Source: Actinomadura viridilutea
GTDB taxonomy: Bacteria > Actinomycetota > Actinomycetes > Streptosporangiales > Streptosporangiaceae
Assembly (NCBI GenBank): GCA_003001795.1
Contig: PVNI01000003.1
Span: 434,001 to 498,000 of the forward strand
Direction: 5' to 3'
DNA: 64,000 bases
Shown: in pieces, positions 16,792-24,818 of the stretch
Layout of the letters: every line of letters begins with the position of its first letter
Numbering within the stretch: position 1 is the first letter of the stretch
Program-made: the position numbers and the translations under genes
Notes under the pieces: generated by a model
What the model saw: the letters and a program-made list of their open reading frames with translations, nothing else
What the model was told of the DNA's origin: nothing
Database searches by the model: none

Positions 16792-17096
16792 TGCGGCTCC
16801 CTGAACGGGCGGCAGGCGCAATCCTGCCAGCCGCCGCACCGCTGTCTGCCGTGCAAGCACGGCCGCCCCTGCCATTGAGGCTGAGGCGGTGGTGGCGCGG
16901 CGATGGTCGGCGCAGTGTGTCGGCGGGCTAGCTGCTGGCCGAGGTGACCGGGGGTGTTGCCCTCTACGAGCACTCCGCCCCATATCGCCCACCAGCGACG
17001 GGTCCACTGGCCGTACCAGACGACCACTCCGGGGAAGCTGGCCCTGAGTGCGGATAGTTCGGCATGCCGCGCGGCGTCATGTCGGGAGTCATTCAT
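16788..17096 (-). CDS. small hypothetical protein of the GntR/ATPase-associated type
   Basis: 102 residues. The first 60 (HAELSALRASFPGVVVWYGQ, then WTRRWWAIWGG and GHLGQQLARR) resemble a common streptomycete pattern: 'LRAxFPGWxIxxxxxGxWWA', then a 'xxLxxxI' helix. The role of these proteins is unknown. The tail is Pro/Cys-rich. Its ATG overlaps the upstream stop (ATGA) and its stop overlaps the next GTG (GTGA). Coupling at both ends supports it being translated. Confidence 0.7.
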   Translation of the reverse strand: MNDSRHDAARHAELSALRASFPGVVVWYGQWTRRWWAIWGGVLVEGNTPGHLGQQLARRHTAPTIAAPPPPQPQWQGRPCLHGRQRCGGWQDCACRPFREPQ

Positions 17097-17416
17097 CGGC
17101 TCTCACCGTGGCGATGGTTGAGGGAGGGGGATGCGCAGCCAGGCGCCGGGTATTCCATGCCGAGCCTCCGCAGAAGCGGGCAGCGCATCGAAGTGCGAGA
17201 CAGTCCGCTGGGAGCCGCGCGATGGTGCGGGGTGCGCGGCGCGTCCGGGTCACCACTCCGGACGACCAGGCCGCACAGCCCCCGCCCGTCGAACTCCGCG
17301 GACGTCCGGGCAGGCAGCTGTGCGACGTTCGGGGGCGCAGCCGGCACGCAGGGCGGGCGAGCACCGGCTGCGGTTCTCCTCGACACAGCCAGCCTCTCCA
17401 GGGTCGTGACGTTCAT
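17093..17416 (-). CDS. small hypothetical protein coupled to the anti-sigma-like ATPase
   Basis: 107 residues, Arg/Pro/Ala-rich, no recognisable domain and no transmembrane segment. Evidence for reality is positional: the ATG at 17416 overlaps the upstream gene stop as ATGA, and its own stop overlaps the next ATG as ATGA. The composition is close to that of random GC-rich frames, so non-coding status is possible. A start at 17437 inside the upstream gene is less likely. Confidence 0.5.
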   Translation of the reverse strand: MNVTTLERLAVSRRTAAGARPPCVPAAPPNVAQLPARTSAEFDGRGLCGLVVRSGDPDAPRTPHHRAAPSGLSRTSMRCPLLRRLGMEYPAPGCASPSLNHRHGESR

Positions 17417-17805
17417 GAGCTGGCCTCGTCGTGCCACTCGAACTCAGCCCACACAGCCTGGCCTTCGTCGTTTGCTTCGTGACCGAACCGATCGGCCAAC
17501 ACGGAGACGATGAGCAGCCCACGGCCGTACTCGGCGATGTCATCGGTACTTACGGGCGGTGTCCAGGCACCGCTACCTGCGTCAGCGACGGTGATCCGCG
17601 CGCATCCCGGAACGGTTGCGACGGTGACAGCGACCTTTCCGCCATCGCTTCCGCTGGGAGTGTGGCGCAGGGCATTGGTGACCAGTTCGCATGCCACGAG
17701 TTCGGCGTCATCAGTCCGAGGGGTGTCACCAAGCAAGCCGCGAACGAACGCCCTAATCGCCGGCACCATGGACGGCAGGCCCGGGTAGATCTGCGTCCAA
17801 TCCAT
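17413..17805 (-). CDS. RsbW-like ATP-binding protein (HATPase_c)
   Basis: 130 residues with a GHKL ATPase core: N-box ELVTNALRHT, G1 VADAGSG and G2 YGRGLLIV. This is the single-domain anti-sigma-factor/serine kinase type (RsbW/SpoIIAB-like), very common in actinomycetes, where it typically phosphorylates or sequesters a partner protein. It heads a four-gene run (17805 to 16480) joined by ATGA/ATGA/GTGA overlaps and is divergent from a GntR regulator. The partner may be one of the small proteins downstream or elsewhere. Confidence 0.9.
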   Translation of the reverse strand: MDWTQIYPGLPSMVPAIRAFVRGLLGDTPRTDDAELVACELVTNALRHTPSGSDGGKVAVTVATVPGCARITVADAGSGAWTPPVSTDDIAEYGRGLLIVSVLADRFGHEANDEGQAVWAEFEWHDEASS

Positions 17806-17846
17806 GGCCGCCTCTCAGCGTGATGCCTCCCTAACGCTCGGTGAGC

Positions 17847-17876
17847 GGGGTACCCAGCTTGCGACTGGGGTACCCC
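17847..17876. promoter_or_regulatory. paired GGGGTACCC operator-like palindromes
   Basis: GGGGTACCC (17847-17855) and GGGGTACCCC (17867-17876) are direct copies of a palindrome 20 bp apart, two helical turns, between the divergent ATPase operon and the gntR gene. A further ACTTG-TCAAG element follows at about 17877. Binding by the GntR regulator is inferred from position. Confidence 0.5.
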
Positions 17877-17928
17877 ACTTGTCAAGCTATCCCCCAAGAC
17901 CGATCGCCACTGTCACCCCGGAGCCCCT

Positions 17929-18675
17929 ATGCAGCCCGCGTATCTGCGCATCGCCGACGATCTCCGCCGACAGATCGTCGACGGTCGCCTGGCTCCGGGC
18001 GACAAGATCCCCGGGCGGCGCGAACTCGCCGAGCTGCATGGTGTGTCCGACAAGATCGCCATGAGGGCCGTGCAGGTCTTGATAGCCGAGGGGTACGTCG
18101 AGTCACGATCTGGATCCGGCACTTACGTGCGGGAGCGTCCCCGGGTGCAGCGCCTGACCCGCTCGTGGTATCGCGAGGCACGCGGCCGGGGACGGTCGCC
18201 TTTTCGCGCGGATATGGAGTCGCAGGGCAGCACTGGGACGTGGCGGTCCAACTCGCGGACCGATGCGGCATCACCGGCGGTCGCCGAGCGGCTCGGCATC
18301 GGCGAGGGCGATCCGGTGATGTGCACGCACTACATCTTTCTCGCGGACGACGTGCCCGTCATGCTGTCCACGAGCTGGGAGCCGCTGGAGTTGACGGGCG
18401 GCACGCCGGTCATGCTGCCCGAGGACGGCCCATACGCCGGTGCCGGTGTCGTGGCGCGGATGCGCGCGATCGGCCACGAAATCGGCATGGCGAGCGAGAT
18501 CATTACGGCCCGCTCGATCACTGCGGCGGAGGCGGCCGAGCTGGACGAGCCGCTCGGGTCGATTGTGATGGTGATCCAACGGACGTACTCGACTGCCGAG
18601 CGGCCGGTAGAGACGGCGGACATCATCGTGCCCACCGACCGGTACGAGCTGGCGTACATGATCCCCGTGGAGTAA
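17929..18675 (+). CDS. GntR-family regulator, HutC/UTRA type
   Basis: 248 residues. The N-terminal winged helix reads YLRIADDLRRQIVDGRLAPG, then GRRELAELHGVS and VEGY-like IAEGYVESRSGSGTYV. A UTRA effector domain follows, about residues 90-245 (DVPVMLSTSWEPLEL; EIITARSITAAEAAELDEPL; VIQRTYSTAERPVETADII). UTRA domains bind small-molecule effectors. It is divergent from the RsbW-like operon and probably regulates both. Its stop lies 66 nt before the second CRISPR leader. Confidence 0.93.
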   Translation: MQPAYLRIADDLRRQIVDGRLAPGDKIPGRRELAELHGVSDKIAMRAVQVLIAEGYVESRSGSGTYVRERPRVQRLTRSWYREARGRGRSPFRADMESQGSTGTWRSNSRTDAASPAVAERLGIGEGDPVMCTHYIFLADDVPVMLSTSWEPLELTGGTPVMLPEDGPYAGAGVVARMRAIGHEIGMASEIITARSITAAEAAELDEPLGSIVMVIQRTYSTAERPVETADIIVPTDRYELAYMIPVE

Positions 18676-18741
18676 CACGTCCGCCCATCGCGCGGACGGC
18701 ACCGTCATGGCGTTGGCCTGAGGCCGTCGGGAGAGAAACGA

Positions 18742-18815
18742 GATGCAGCCAGAGTTGGCGAATCCAACTGAATGAAAACCTGTTATTGCCGTCGTAGACT
18801 CCCAGGTCAGTAAGC
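18742..18815 (+). promoter_or_regulatory. CRISPR leader 2
   Basis: 74 nt preceding array 2, about 95% identical to leader 1 at 15361-15434 and sharing the AGTTGG-CGAAT-CCAACT inverted repeat and the TAGACTCCCAGGTCAGTAAG segment that abuts the first repeat. It marks the acquisition and promoter end of array 2. Confidence 0.85.
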
Positions 18816-19816
18816 GTCGGCCCCGCACACGCGGGGATGGTCCCTGGTAGCCCCGCTGCGCCAGCGCGTCCGCCAGGTCGGCCCCGCACACGCGGGGATG
18901 GTCCGAGACCGGCGGGGCCCTTCCTGTTTCCTGCCTGGTCGGCCCCGCACACGCGGGGATGGTCCAGCTGATAGAGGCTCCAGGCACAGTGATCTACGGT
19001 CGGCCCCGCACACGCGGGGATGGTCCCCCCGCCCGCGACCGCCTGTACGTCAGCATCGCGTCGGCCCCGCACACGCGGGGATGGTCCCGGTCCGGAGAGT
19101 ACCCCTAGATGGAACCCGGCGTCGGCCCCGCACACGCGGGGATGGTCCCTGGTAGCCCCGCTGCGCCAGCGCGTCCGCCAGGTCGGCCCCGCACACGCGG
19201 GGATGGTCCGAGACCGGCGGGGCCCTTCCTGTTTCCTGCCTGGTCGGCCCCGCACACGCGGGGATGGTCCAGACGATCCTGTACCGCCCGCTGCAGGCCG
19301 ACGTCGGCCCCGCACACGCGGGGATGGTCCCCCCGCCCGCGACCGCCTGTACGTCAGCATCGCGTCGGCCCCGCACACGCGGGGATGGTCCCGGTCCGGA
19401 GAGTACCCCTAGATGGAACCCGGCGTCGGCCCCGCACACGCGGGGATGGTCCGCCGACGGGGTCGCTGTGGGTCAACCTCGGCGAGTCGGCCCCGCACAC
19501 GCGGGGATGGTCCTACCGGGTCGTCGACGACAGCCCGGACCCGGCAGTCGGCCCCGCACACGCGGGGATGGTCCCCTTCCGGCGCTTACCGTCCTTCTGG
19601 TTCTCGGGTCGGCCCCGCACACGCGGGGATGGTCCGCGGCGTATCGAGGACGCGGTGGGGTGGGCGCGGTCGGCCCCGCACACGCGGGGATGGTCTGTGA
19701 GGCAGCACTGACCCGCAGGCCGACCGACAGAGCCCCGCACACGCGGGGATGGTCCCCGGGGCTCCTGGTCCGGCGAGATCTTCGGCCAGTCGGCCCTGCG
19801 CAGGCGGGGATGGTCG
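18816..19816 (+). CRISPR. CRISPR array 2, type I-E-like, 17 repeats and 16 spacers, with an internal block duplication
   Basis: 28-bp repeats with core GGCCCCGCACACGCGGGGAT, beginning GTC and ending GGTCC, start at 18816, mostly 61 bp apart. They differ from array 1 at two positions (GCGCAC versus GCACAC; GATGATCC versus GATGGTCC). Repeats 15-17 (19669, 19728, 19789) are progressively degenerate, marking the old end. Spacers 1, 2, 4 and 5 recur exactly as spacers 6, 7, 9 and 10. Spacer 3 (18966-18998) and spacer 8 (19271-19302, 32 nt) differ. No cas genes are nearby. Confidence 0.97.
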
Positions 19817-19874
19817 CACGTTCGGCAGTTGCCAGAGGGCCTGCCGAGTCGGCTACCGCGCTTGGAGCGGGTGG

Positions 19875-21212
19875 TCAGCCCCTGACCAGGACGGCCAGGA
19901 GCTCTACGTGGTGGGTCATGGGGAAGGCGTCGAAGGCGCGGAGGGTTTCGAGGGTCCAGCCGCGGTCGCCGAAGTAGGACAGGTCGCGGGCCAGGGTCGC
20001 CGGGTCGCACGAGACGTAGGCGATCCGGCGGCCGGCCAGGCGGGCGACGTGGTTCACCACCTCGCGGCCGGCCCCGGCGCGCGGCGGGTCCAGGACGATC
20101 ACGTCGGCGCCCCGCACGCGGGAGCCGCCGCGGTGGTCGGCGCGCTTGGGCTGGGCGCGGTCCGAGAGGTTTTCGGCGCGGCCGAACTCCAGCTCGGCGA
20201 TCACCTCGTCGACTCGGCCGCGTTCGACCGCGACCTGGGGCATGTCGCGCAGGTTGAACTTGGCGTCGCGGACGGCCTGGGGGTCCGATTCGACGGCCAC
20301 CACCAGCCCGTCCGGGCCGACGCGCTCGCCCAGCGCGGCGGCGAACAGTCCGGCGCCGCAGTACAGGTCGAGGGCGATCTCGCCGGGCCGGGGCTGCAGG
20401 GCGTCGATCACCGCGTCGGTGAGGACCTGCGCCGCGCCGGGGTGCACCTGCCAGAAGCCGCTGCCGCTGACCTGGAACAGGCGCTGGGAGACCTCCTCGC
20501 GCACGTACGGCAGCGGAGCCCCGGGGGCGGGACGGCCGCGGATCAGCCGGACGGGTACGTCCAGGCGGGGCACCCGGGCCTTGGCGCCGCGGACGACCAC
20601 CACCCGGTCGCCGGTCGCGGCGGACACGATGCCCTCGACGGACGTGGCGCCGCGCCAGCGCTTGCGCTCGATGCCCATCGCCGTCACGCCCGGATGCGCG
20701 ATCAGGCACTCGTCGATCGGCTCGACGTCGTGCGAGCGGTGCCGGTGCAGGCCGACGGCGCCGTCCCGGCGCACCGCGAACTGCACGCGCGTGCGCCATC
20801 CCAGGCCGTCCGGCGCGTGCGGCAGCTCCTCGACGACCACCGTGCGCTCGATGCCCGCGAGCCGCCGCAGCTGCTCCTCCACGACGGCGGCCTTGAGGCG
20901 GCGCTGCGCGGGAAGAGACGCGTGCTGCCAGTCGCAGCCGCCGCAGCGCCCCGGACCGGCGAACGGGCACGGCGGCTGCACCCGGTCGGGGGATGCGTCC
21001 AGGACGTCCACCGCGTCGGCGCGCAGGAACCGCTTGGTGCGCTCGGTCACCCGCGCCCGCACGCGCTCGCCCGGCAGGGCGTGCCGGACGAACACCACCC
21101 GCCCCTCGTGGCGGGCCACGCAGACGCCGCCGTTGCCGACGTCGCCGACGCGCAGTTCGAGGAGATCCCCCACCTCCGGGTCCACGCCCGGGTCCGCCCC
21201 CAGATCAGTCAC
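19875..21212 (-). CDS. TRAM-domain class I SAM-dependent RNA methyltransferase (TrmA/RlmD family)
   Basis: 445 residues. An N-terminal TRAM-like OB domain (residues about 12-70) is followed by a Cys cluster CPFAGPGRCGGCDWQH that could hold an iron-sulfur cluster, and a methyltransferase core with LDLYCGAGLFA. The catalytic Cys is in YVSCDPATLARDL, after VLDPPRAG. The family makes 5-methyluridine in tRNA or 23S rRNA; the target base cannot be assigned here. The GTG start overlaps the permease gene by 8 nt, so the two are probably co-transcribed. The order matches mycobacterial Rv2689c-Rv2690c. Confidence 0.9.
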   Translation of the reverse strand: MTDLGADPGVDPEVGDLLELRVGDVGNGGVCVARHEGRVVFVRHALPGERVRARVTERTKRFLRADAVDVLDASPDRVQPPCPFAGPGRCGGCDWQHASLPAQRRLKAAVVEEQLRRLAGIERTVVVEELPHAPDGLGWRTRVQFAVRRDGAVGLHRHRSHDVEPIDECLIAHPGVTAMGIERKRWRGATSVEGIVSAATGDRVVVVRGAKARVPRLDVPVRLIRGRPAPGAPLPYVREEVSQRLFQVSGSGFWQVHPGAAQVLTDAVIDALQPRPGEIALDLYCGAGLFAAALGERVGPDGLVVAVESDPQAVRDAKFNLRDMPQVAVERGRVDEVIAELEFGRAENLSDRAQPKRADHRGGSRVRGADVIVLDPPRAGAGREVVNHVARLAGRRIAYVSCDPATLARDLSYFGDRGWTLETLRAFDAFPMTHHVELLAVLVRG

Positions 21213-23256
21213 GCTTGGACACGATACCGCCGGCCGCGCGTGGTCCGTCCCGCTCCGGGGACACGTGGTACGGCCGCCGCACCGATCCCGGTCCGGGCGG
21301 CTCCGGACGGCCCTTGAGCCGGTCGGACGACGCCAGCTGCCACGGCACGCTGGTCACCATCACCCCGGGCTGGAACAGCAGCCGCCCCTTGAGCCGCAGG
21401 GCGCTCTGGTTGTGCAGCAGGTGCTCCCACCAGTGGCCGACGACGTACTCGGGCAGGAACACCGTCACCACGTCGCGGGGGCTCTTGCGGCGCACGCTCT
21501 TGACGTACTCCAGCACCGGCCGGGTGATCTCCCGGTACGGCGAGTCGAGGATCTTCAGCGGGACGGGCAGGTCGAAGGCGTCCCATTCGCTGCGGAGCCG
21601 CTGCGACTCCTCGGCGTCCACGGCGACGGTGACCGCCTCCAGGGTCGAGGGCCGGGTCGCCCGCGCGTACGCCAGCGCCCGCAGCGTGGGCTTGTGCAGC
21701 TTGGACACCAGGACGATCGCGTGGTTGCGGGCGGGCAGCGCCACGTCCTCGCCGGTCGGGGCGAGCTCCTCGCGCACCCGGTCGTAGTGCCGCCGGATGC
21801 CCTTCATCGTGAGGAACAGCACCGGCATGGCGATGCACACGATCCACGCGCCGTGGGTGAACTTGGTGAGCAGCACGATGACCAGCACGAGCCCGGTGGT
21901 GGTGCCGCCGATCGCGTTGATGGCCCGGGAGCGCTTCATGCGCCGGCGCGCGACCAGGTCGGTCTCGGTGGCCAGGTGCCGGTTCCAGTGCCGCACCATG
22001 CCGATCTGGCTGAGCGTGAACGACACGAACACGCCGACGATGTAGAGCTGGATCAGCTTGGTGACCTCGGCCTGGAAGGCGTACACCAGCAGCCCGGCCA
22101 TGGTCGCCAGGATGATGATCCCGTTGCTGAAGGCCAGCCGGTCGCCGCGGGTGTGCAGCTGGCGCGGCAGGTAGCCGTCGCGGGCGAGGATGGACCCGAG
22201 GACGGGGAAGCCGTTGTAGGCGGTGTTGGCCGCGAGGAACAGGATCAGCGCGGTGACCACCGCGATGTAGAAGAACGGCGCCGAGCCCTCGCCGAACACG
22301 GCGGCGGCGACCTGGGTGAGGATCGGCATCTGCAGGTAGTCGGAGCCGACGGGGCGGCCGTCGCGCAGCAGGTCGGCCGCGGGGTGCTCGGCCACCCGCA
22401 CGTGCGACTCCAGCGCCAGCACGATCACGCCGCAGAACATGGTGACCGCGATCGCGCCCATCATCAGCAGCGTGGTCGCGGCGTTGCGGCTCTTGGGCTT
22501 GCGGAACGCGGGCACCCCGTTGCTGATCGCCTCCACGCCGGTCAGCGCGGCGCAGCCGGAGGAGAACGCCCGCAGCAGCAGGAACAGCAGCGCGAACCCC
22601 GCCAGGTGGCTCTGCTCGGCCCGCACCTGCAGGTCGGCCGTCGGGGCGCGCAGGTGGTCGCCGACGACGCCCAGCCGGAACAGCCCGTAGGCCACCATGA
22701 CGAGCACGCCGAAGACGAACGCGTAGGTGGGGATGGCGAAGAACGTTCCAGACTCGCGGACGCCGCGCAGGTTCATCACGGTCAGCAGCGCGATGATGGC
22801 CAGCGCGGTGATCACCGGGTTCTCCCCGATGAGGGGAATGGCCGAGCCGATGTTGTCCACGCCCGACGACACCGACACCGCGACGGTCAGCACGTAGTCG
22901 ACCAGCAGCGCGCTCGCCACGGTCAGCCCGGCGTTGGGCCCCAGGTTCACGGTGGCGACCTCGTAGTCGCCGCCGCCGCTGGGGTAGGCGTGCACGTTCT
23001 GCCGGTACGAGGCGACGACGACCGCCATGAGCATCACGATCGCCAGGGCGATCCACAGGCCGTACCGGTAGAAGCCGACGCCCGCGACCGCGAGCATCAT
23101 CAGCAGTTCCTGCGGCGCGTACGCGACCGAGGACAGCGGGTCGCTGGCGAAGATGGGCAGCGCGATGCGCTTGGGCAGCAGCTGCTCGTGCAGCTGCGTG
23201 CTGCGCAGGGCCCGGCCGACGACGAGCCGCTTGACAAGGTCCGATGCCTTGGACAC
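21205..23256 (-). CDS. APC-superfamily permease with C-terminal cytoplasmic domain
   Basis: 683 residues. About 12 transmembrane helices occupy residues 30-500, with APC landmarks LPIFASDPLSSVAYAPQELL near the start and SSGCAALTGVEAISNGVPAF centrally. A soluble C-terminal domain of about 200 residues follows (HAIVLVSKLHKPTLRALAYA). It is the Rv2690c-type permease found beside the TrkA pair in actinobacteria, perhaps for K+ or amino acids; the substrate is not established. The GTG at 23256 fits the conserved VSKASDLVKRLVVGRALRS start. It is divergent from the trkA-like genes. Confidence 0.88.
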   Translation of the reverse strand: MSKASDLVKRLVVGRALRSTQLHEQLLPKRIALPIFASDPLSSVAYAPQELLMMLAVAGVGFYRYGLWIALAIVMLMAVVVASYRQNVHAYPSGGGDYEVATVNLGPNAGLTVASALLVDYVLTVAVSVSSGVDNIGSAIPLIGENPVITALAIIALLTVMNLRGVRESGTFFAIPTYAFVFGVLVMVAYGLFRLGVVGDHLRAPTADLQVRAEQSHLAGFALLFLLLRAFSSGCAALTGVEAISNGVPAFRKPKSRNAATTLLMMGAIAVTMFCGVIVLALESHVRVAEHPAADLLRDGRPVGSDYLQMPILTQVAAAVFGEGSAPFFYIAVVTALILFLAANTAYNGFPVLGSILARDGYLPRQLHTRGDRLAFSNGIIILATMAGLLVYAFQAEVTKLIQLYIVGVFVSFTLSQIGMVRHWNRHLATETDLVARRRMKRSRAINAIGGTTTGLVLVIVLLTKFTHGAWIVCIAMPVLFLTMKGIRRHYDRVREELAPTGEDVALPARNHAIVLVSKLHKPTLRALAYARATRPSTLEAVTVAVDAEESQRLRSEWDAFDLPVPLKILDSPYREITRPVLEYVKSVRRKSPRDVVTVFLPEYVVGHWWEHLLHNQSALRLKGRLLFQPGVMVTSVPWQLASSDRLKGRPEPPGPGSVRRPYHVSPERDGPRAAGGIVSKRD

Positions 23257-23432
23257 GCATTGGACTCTAGCCCTCGCCGCGATCCGGTTCGCACTGCCCC
23301 GTCCCCAGCGTTCCACTGGCTGGAGGTCCGCCCGGTTGGGTAGTACTTGCCTGGGCGGATGTGTAGGTTTGCAGCCCGGCATGGATCGTCCGAGCGGGAC
23401 CGATCCTGGGGGTAACCGGAGAAGGAACGGCC

Positions 23433-24098
23433 GTGCATATCGTGATCATGGGCTGCGGGCGCGTGGGGTCGACACTCGCCCACATCCTTGAGGACAAGGG
23501 CCACTCGGTGGCCATCATCGACCAGAACCCCGAGGCGTTCCGCCGGTTGCGCAGCGGATTCAAGGGGCGGCGCATCACCGGGTTCGGCTTCGACCGGGAC
23601 GTGATCGCCGAGGCGGGCATCGAGCGGGCCTCGGCGTTCGTCGCGGTCAGCAGCGGCGACAACTCCAACATCATCTCCGCGCGGGTGGCCCGGGAGACGT
23701 TCGGCGTCGACAACGTGGTGGCGCGCATCTACGACCCGCGCCGCGCCGAGGTCTACCAGCGTCTGGGCATCCCCACCGTCGCCACCGTGCGGTGGACGGC
23801 CGACCAGATCCTGCGCCGCCTGCTGCCGGAGGGCGCCGAGCCGCTGTGGCGGGACCCGACGGGCGAGGTCGTGCTGGCCGAGCTGGACCTCGGCCCCGCC
23901 TGGGTGGGCGACAAGGTGGCCGCGCTGGAGGAGGCCGCCCGCACCCGGGTGGCGTTCCTGTCGAGGATGGGCGAGGCGCTGGTCCCCGACGCCGACACCG
24001 TGATCCAGGACGGCGACATCGTGCACATCATCGCCCGCGCCGACGACCTGGAGCGGATCAACGCCGCGGTGGCCACGCGCAGCGAGGAGGACGTGTAG
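23433..24098 (+). CDS. ceoB: TrkA-family potassium uptake regulator (CeoB-like)
   Basis: 221 residues. The N-terminal RCK_N Rossmann domain binds NAD(H): IVIMGCGRVGSTLA, then VAIIDQNPEAF. A C-terminal RCK_C domain covers about residues 140-215 (GDKVAALEEAARTRVAFLSR; GDIVHIIAR). Such proteins gate K+ channels or transporters at the membrane in response to nucleotides. The GTG start has GGAGAAGG upstream. It abuts the next trkA-like gene with no spacer. The pair corresponds to mycobacterial ceoB/ceoC, next to the same APC permease. Confidence 0.92.
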   Translation: MHIVIMGCGRVGSTLAHILEDKGHSVAIIDQNPEAFRRLRSGFKGRRITGFGFDRDVIAEAGIERASAFVAVSSGDNSNIISARVARETFGVDNVVARIYDPRRAEVYQRLGIPTVATVRWTADQILRRLLPEGAEPLWRDPTGEVVLAELDLGPAWVGDKVAALEEAARTRVAFLSRMGEALVPDADTVIQDGDIVHIIARADDLERINAAVATRSEEDV

Positions 24099-24758
24099 AT
24101 GCGGGTCGCGATCGCCGGAGCGGGGGCGGTGGGCCGGTCCATCGCCCAGGAGCTGCTGGAGAACGGCCACGAGGTGCTGCTGATCGACAAGAACCCCCGC
24201 GCGATCAAGGTGGAGACGGTGCCGCGGGCCGAGTGGCTGCTGGCGGACGCCTGCGAGATCTCCTCCCTGGACGACGCGGCGCTGGAGCGCTGCCAGGTGG
24301 TCGTCGCCGCGTCCGGGGACGACAAGGTCAACCTGGTGGTGTCGCTGCTGGCCAAGACCGAGTACGGGGTGCCGCGGGTCGTGGCGCGCATCAACCACCC
24401 CAAGAACGAGTGGCTGTTCAACGAGTCGTGGGGCGTGGACGTGGCGGTGTCCACTCCCCGGCTGCTGTCGGCGCTGGTCGAGGAGGCGGTCAGCGTCGGC
24501 GACCTGGTCCGGCTGATGACGTTCCGGCAGGGCGAGGCCAACCTGGTCGAGCTGACGCTGCCCGAGGACGCCCCGCTGGGCGGGCAGCGCGTCGGTTCGG
24601 TGTCGTGGCCGCGCGACACGGCGCTGGTGGCGATCCTGCGGGAGGGGCGGGTGCTGGTGCCGAGCAGCGACGACACCCTCGAACCGGGCGACGAGCTGAT
24701 GTTCGTGGCCAGCCAGGACGTCGAGGACGAGCTCGCCGAGCTCCTCGGCTCCCACTGA
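24099..24758 (+). CDS. ceoC: TrkA-family potassium uptake regulator (CeoC-like)
   Basis: 219 residues with the same RCK_N/RCK_C layout: VAIAGAGAVGRSIAQELLEN, VLLIDKNPRAI, and a C-terminal EPGDELMFVAS. The ATG directly follows the upstream stop, so the two TrkA proteins are made together and probably form a heteromeric ring on a K+ transporter. No channel subunit is encoded adjacently; the divergent APC permease is the obvious partner. Confidence 0.92.
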   Translation: MRVAIAGAGAVGRSIAQELLENGHEVLLIDKNPRAIKVETVPRAEWLLADACEISSLDDAALERCQVVVAASGDDKVNLVVSLLAKTEYGVPRVVARINHPKNEWLFNESWGVDVAVSTPRLLSALVEEAVSVGDLVRLMTFRQGEANLVELTLPEDAPLGGQRVGSVSWPRDTALVAILREGRVLVPSSDDTLEPGDELMFVASQDVEDELAELLGSH

Positions 24759-24769
24759 CGGGCCCGGCC

Positions 24770-24793
24770 GCGGCGGGCGTCGGCGCCCGCCGC
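24770..24793. terminator. 10-bp stem hairpin between convergent genes
   Basis: GCGGCGGGCG (24770-24779), loop TCGG, then CGCCCGCCGC (24784-24793). It lies between the convergent ceoC and DUF3159 genes, so it may serve both directions. Confidence 0.6.
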
Positions 24794-24818
24794 CCCGCCC
24801 CGCCGGGCGCCGCGTCCG

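Noticed and set aside
16135-18741. Possible cas genes between the two arrays
   Set aside because: The genes there are a GntR regulator, an RsbW-like ATPase and small hypotheticals. No Cas motif (HD, helicase, RAMP) is visible.
15435-19816. ORFs reading through the CRISPR repeats (repeated RTRGDGP or PRVRGADA peptides)
   Set aside because: They arise because repeat plus spacer is 61 bp, giving long open frames. They are not proteins.
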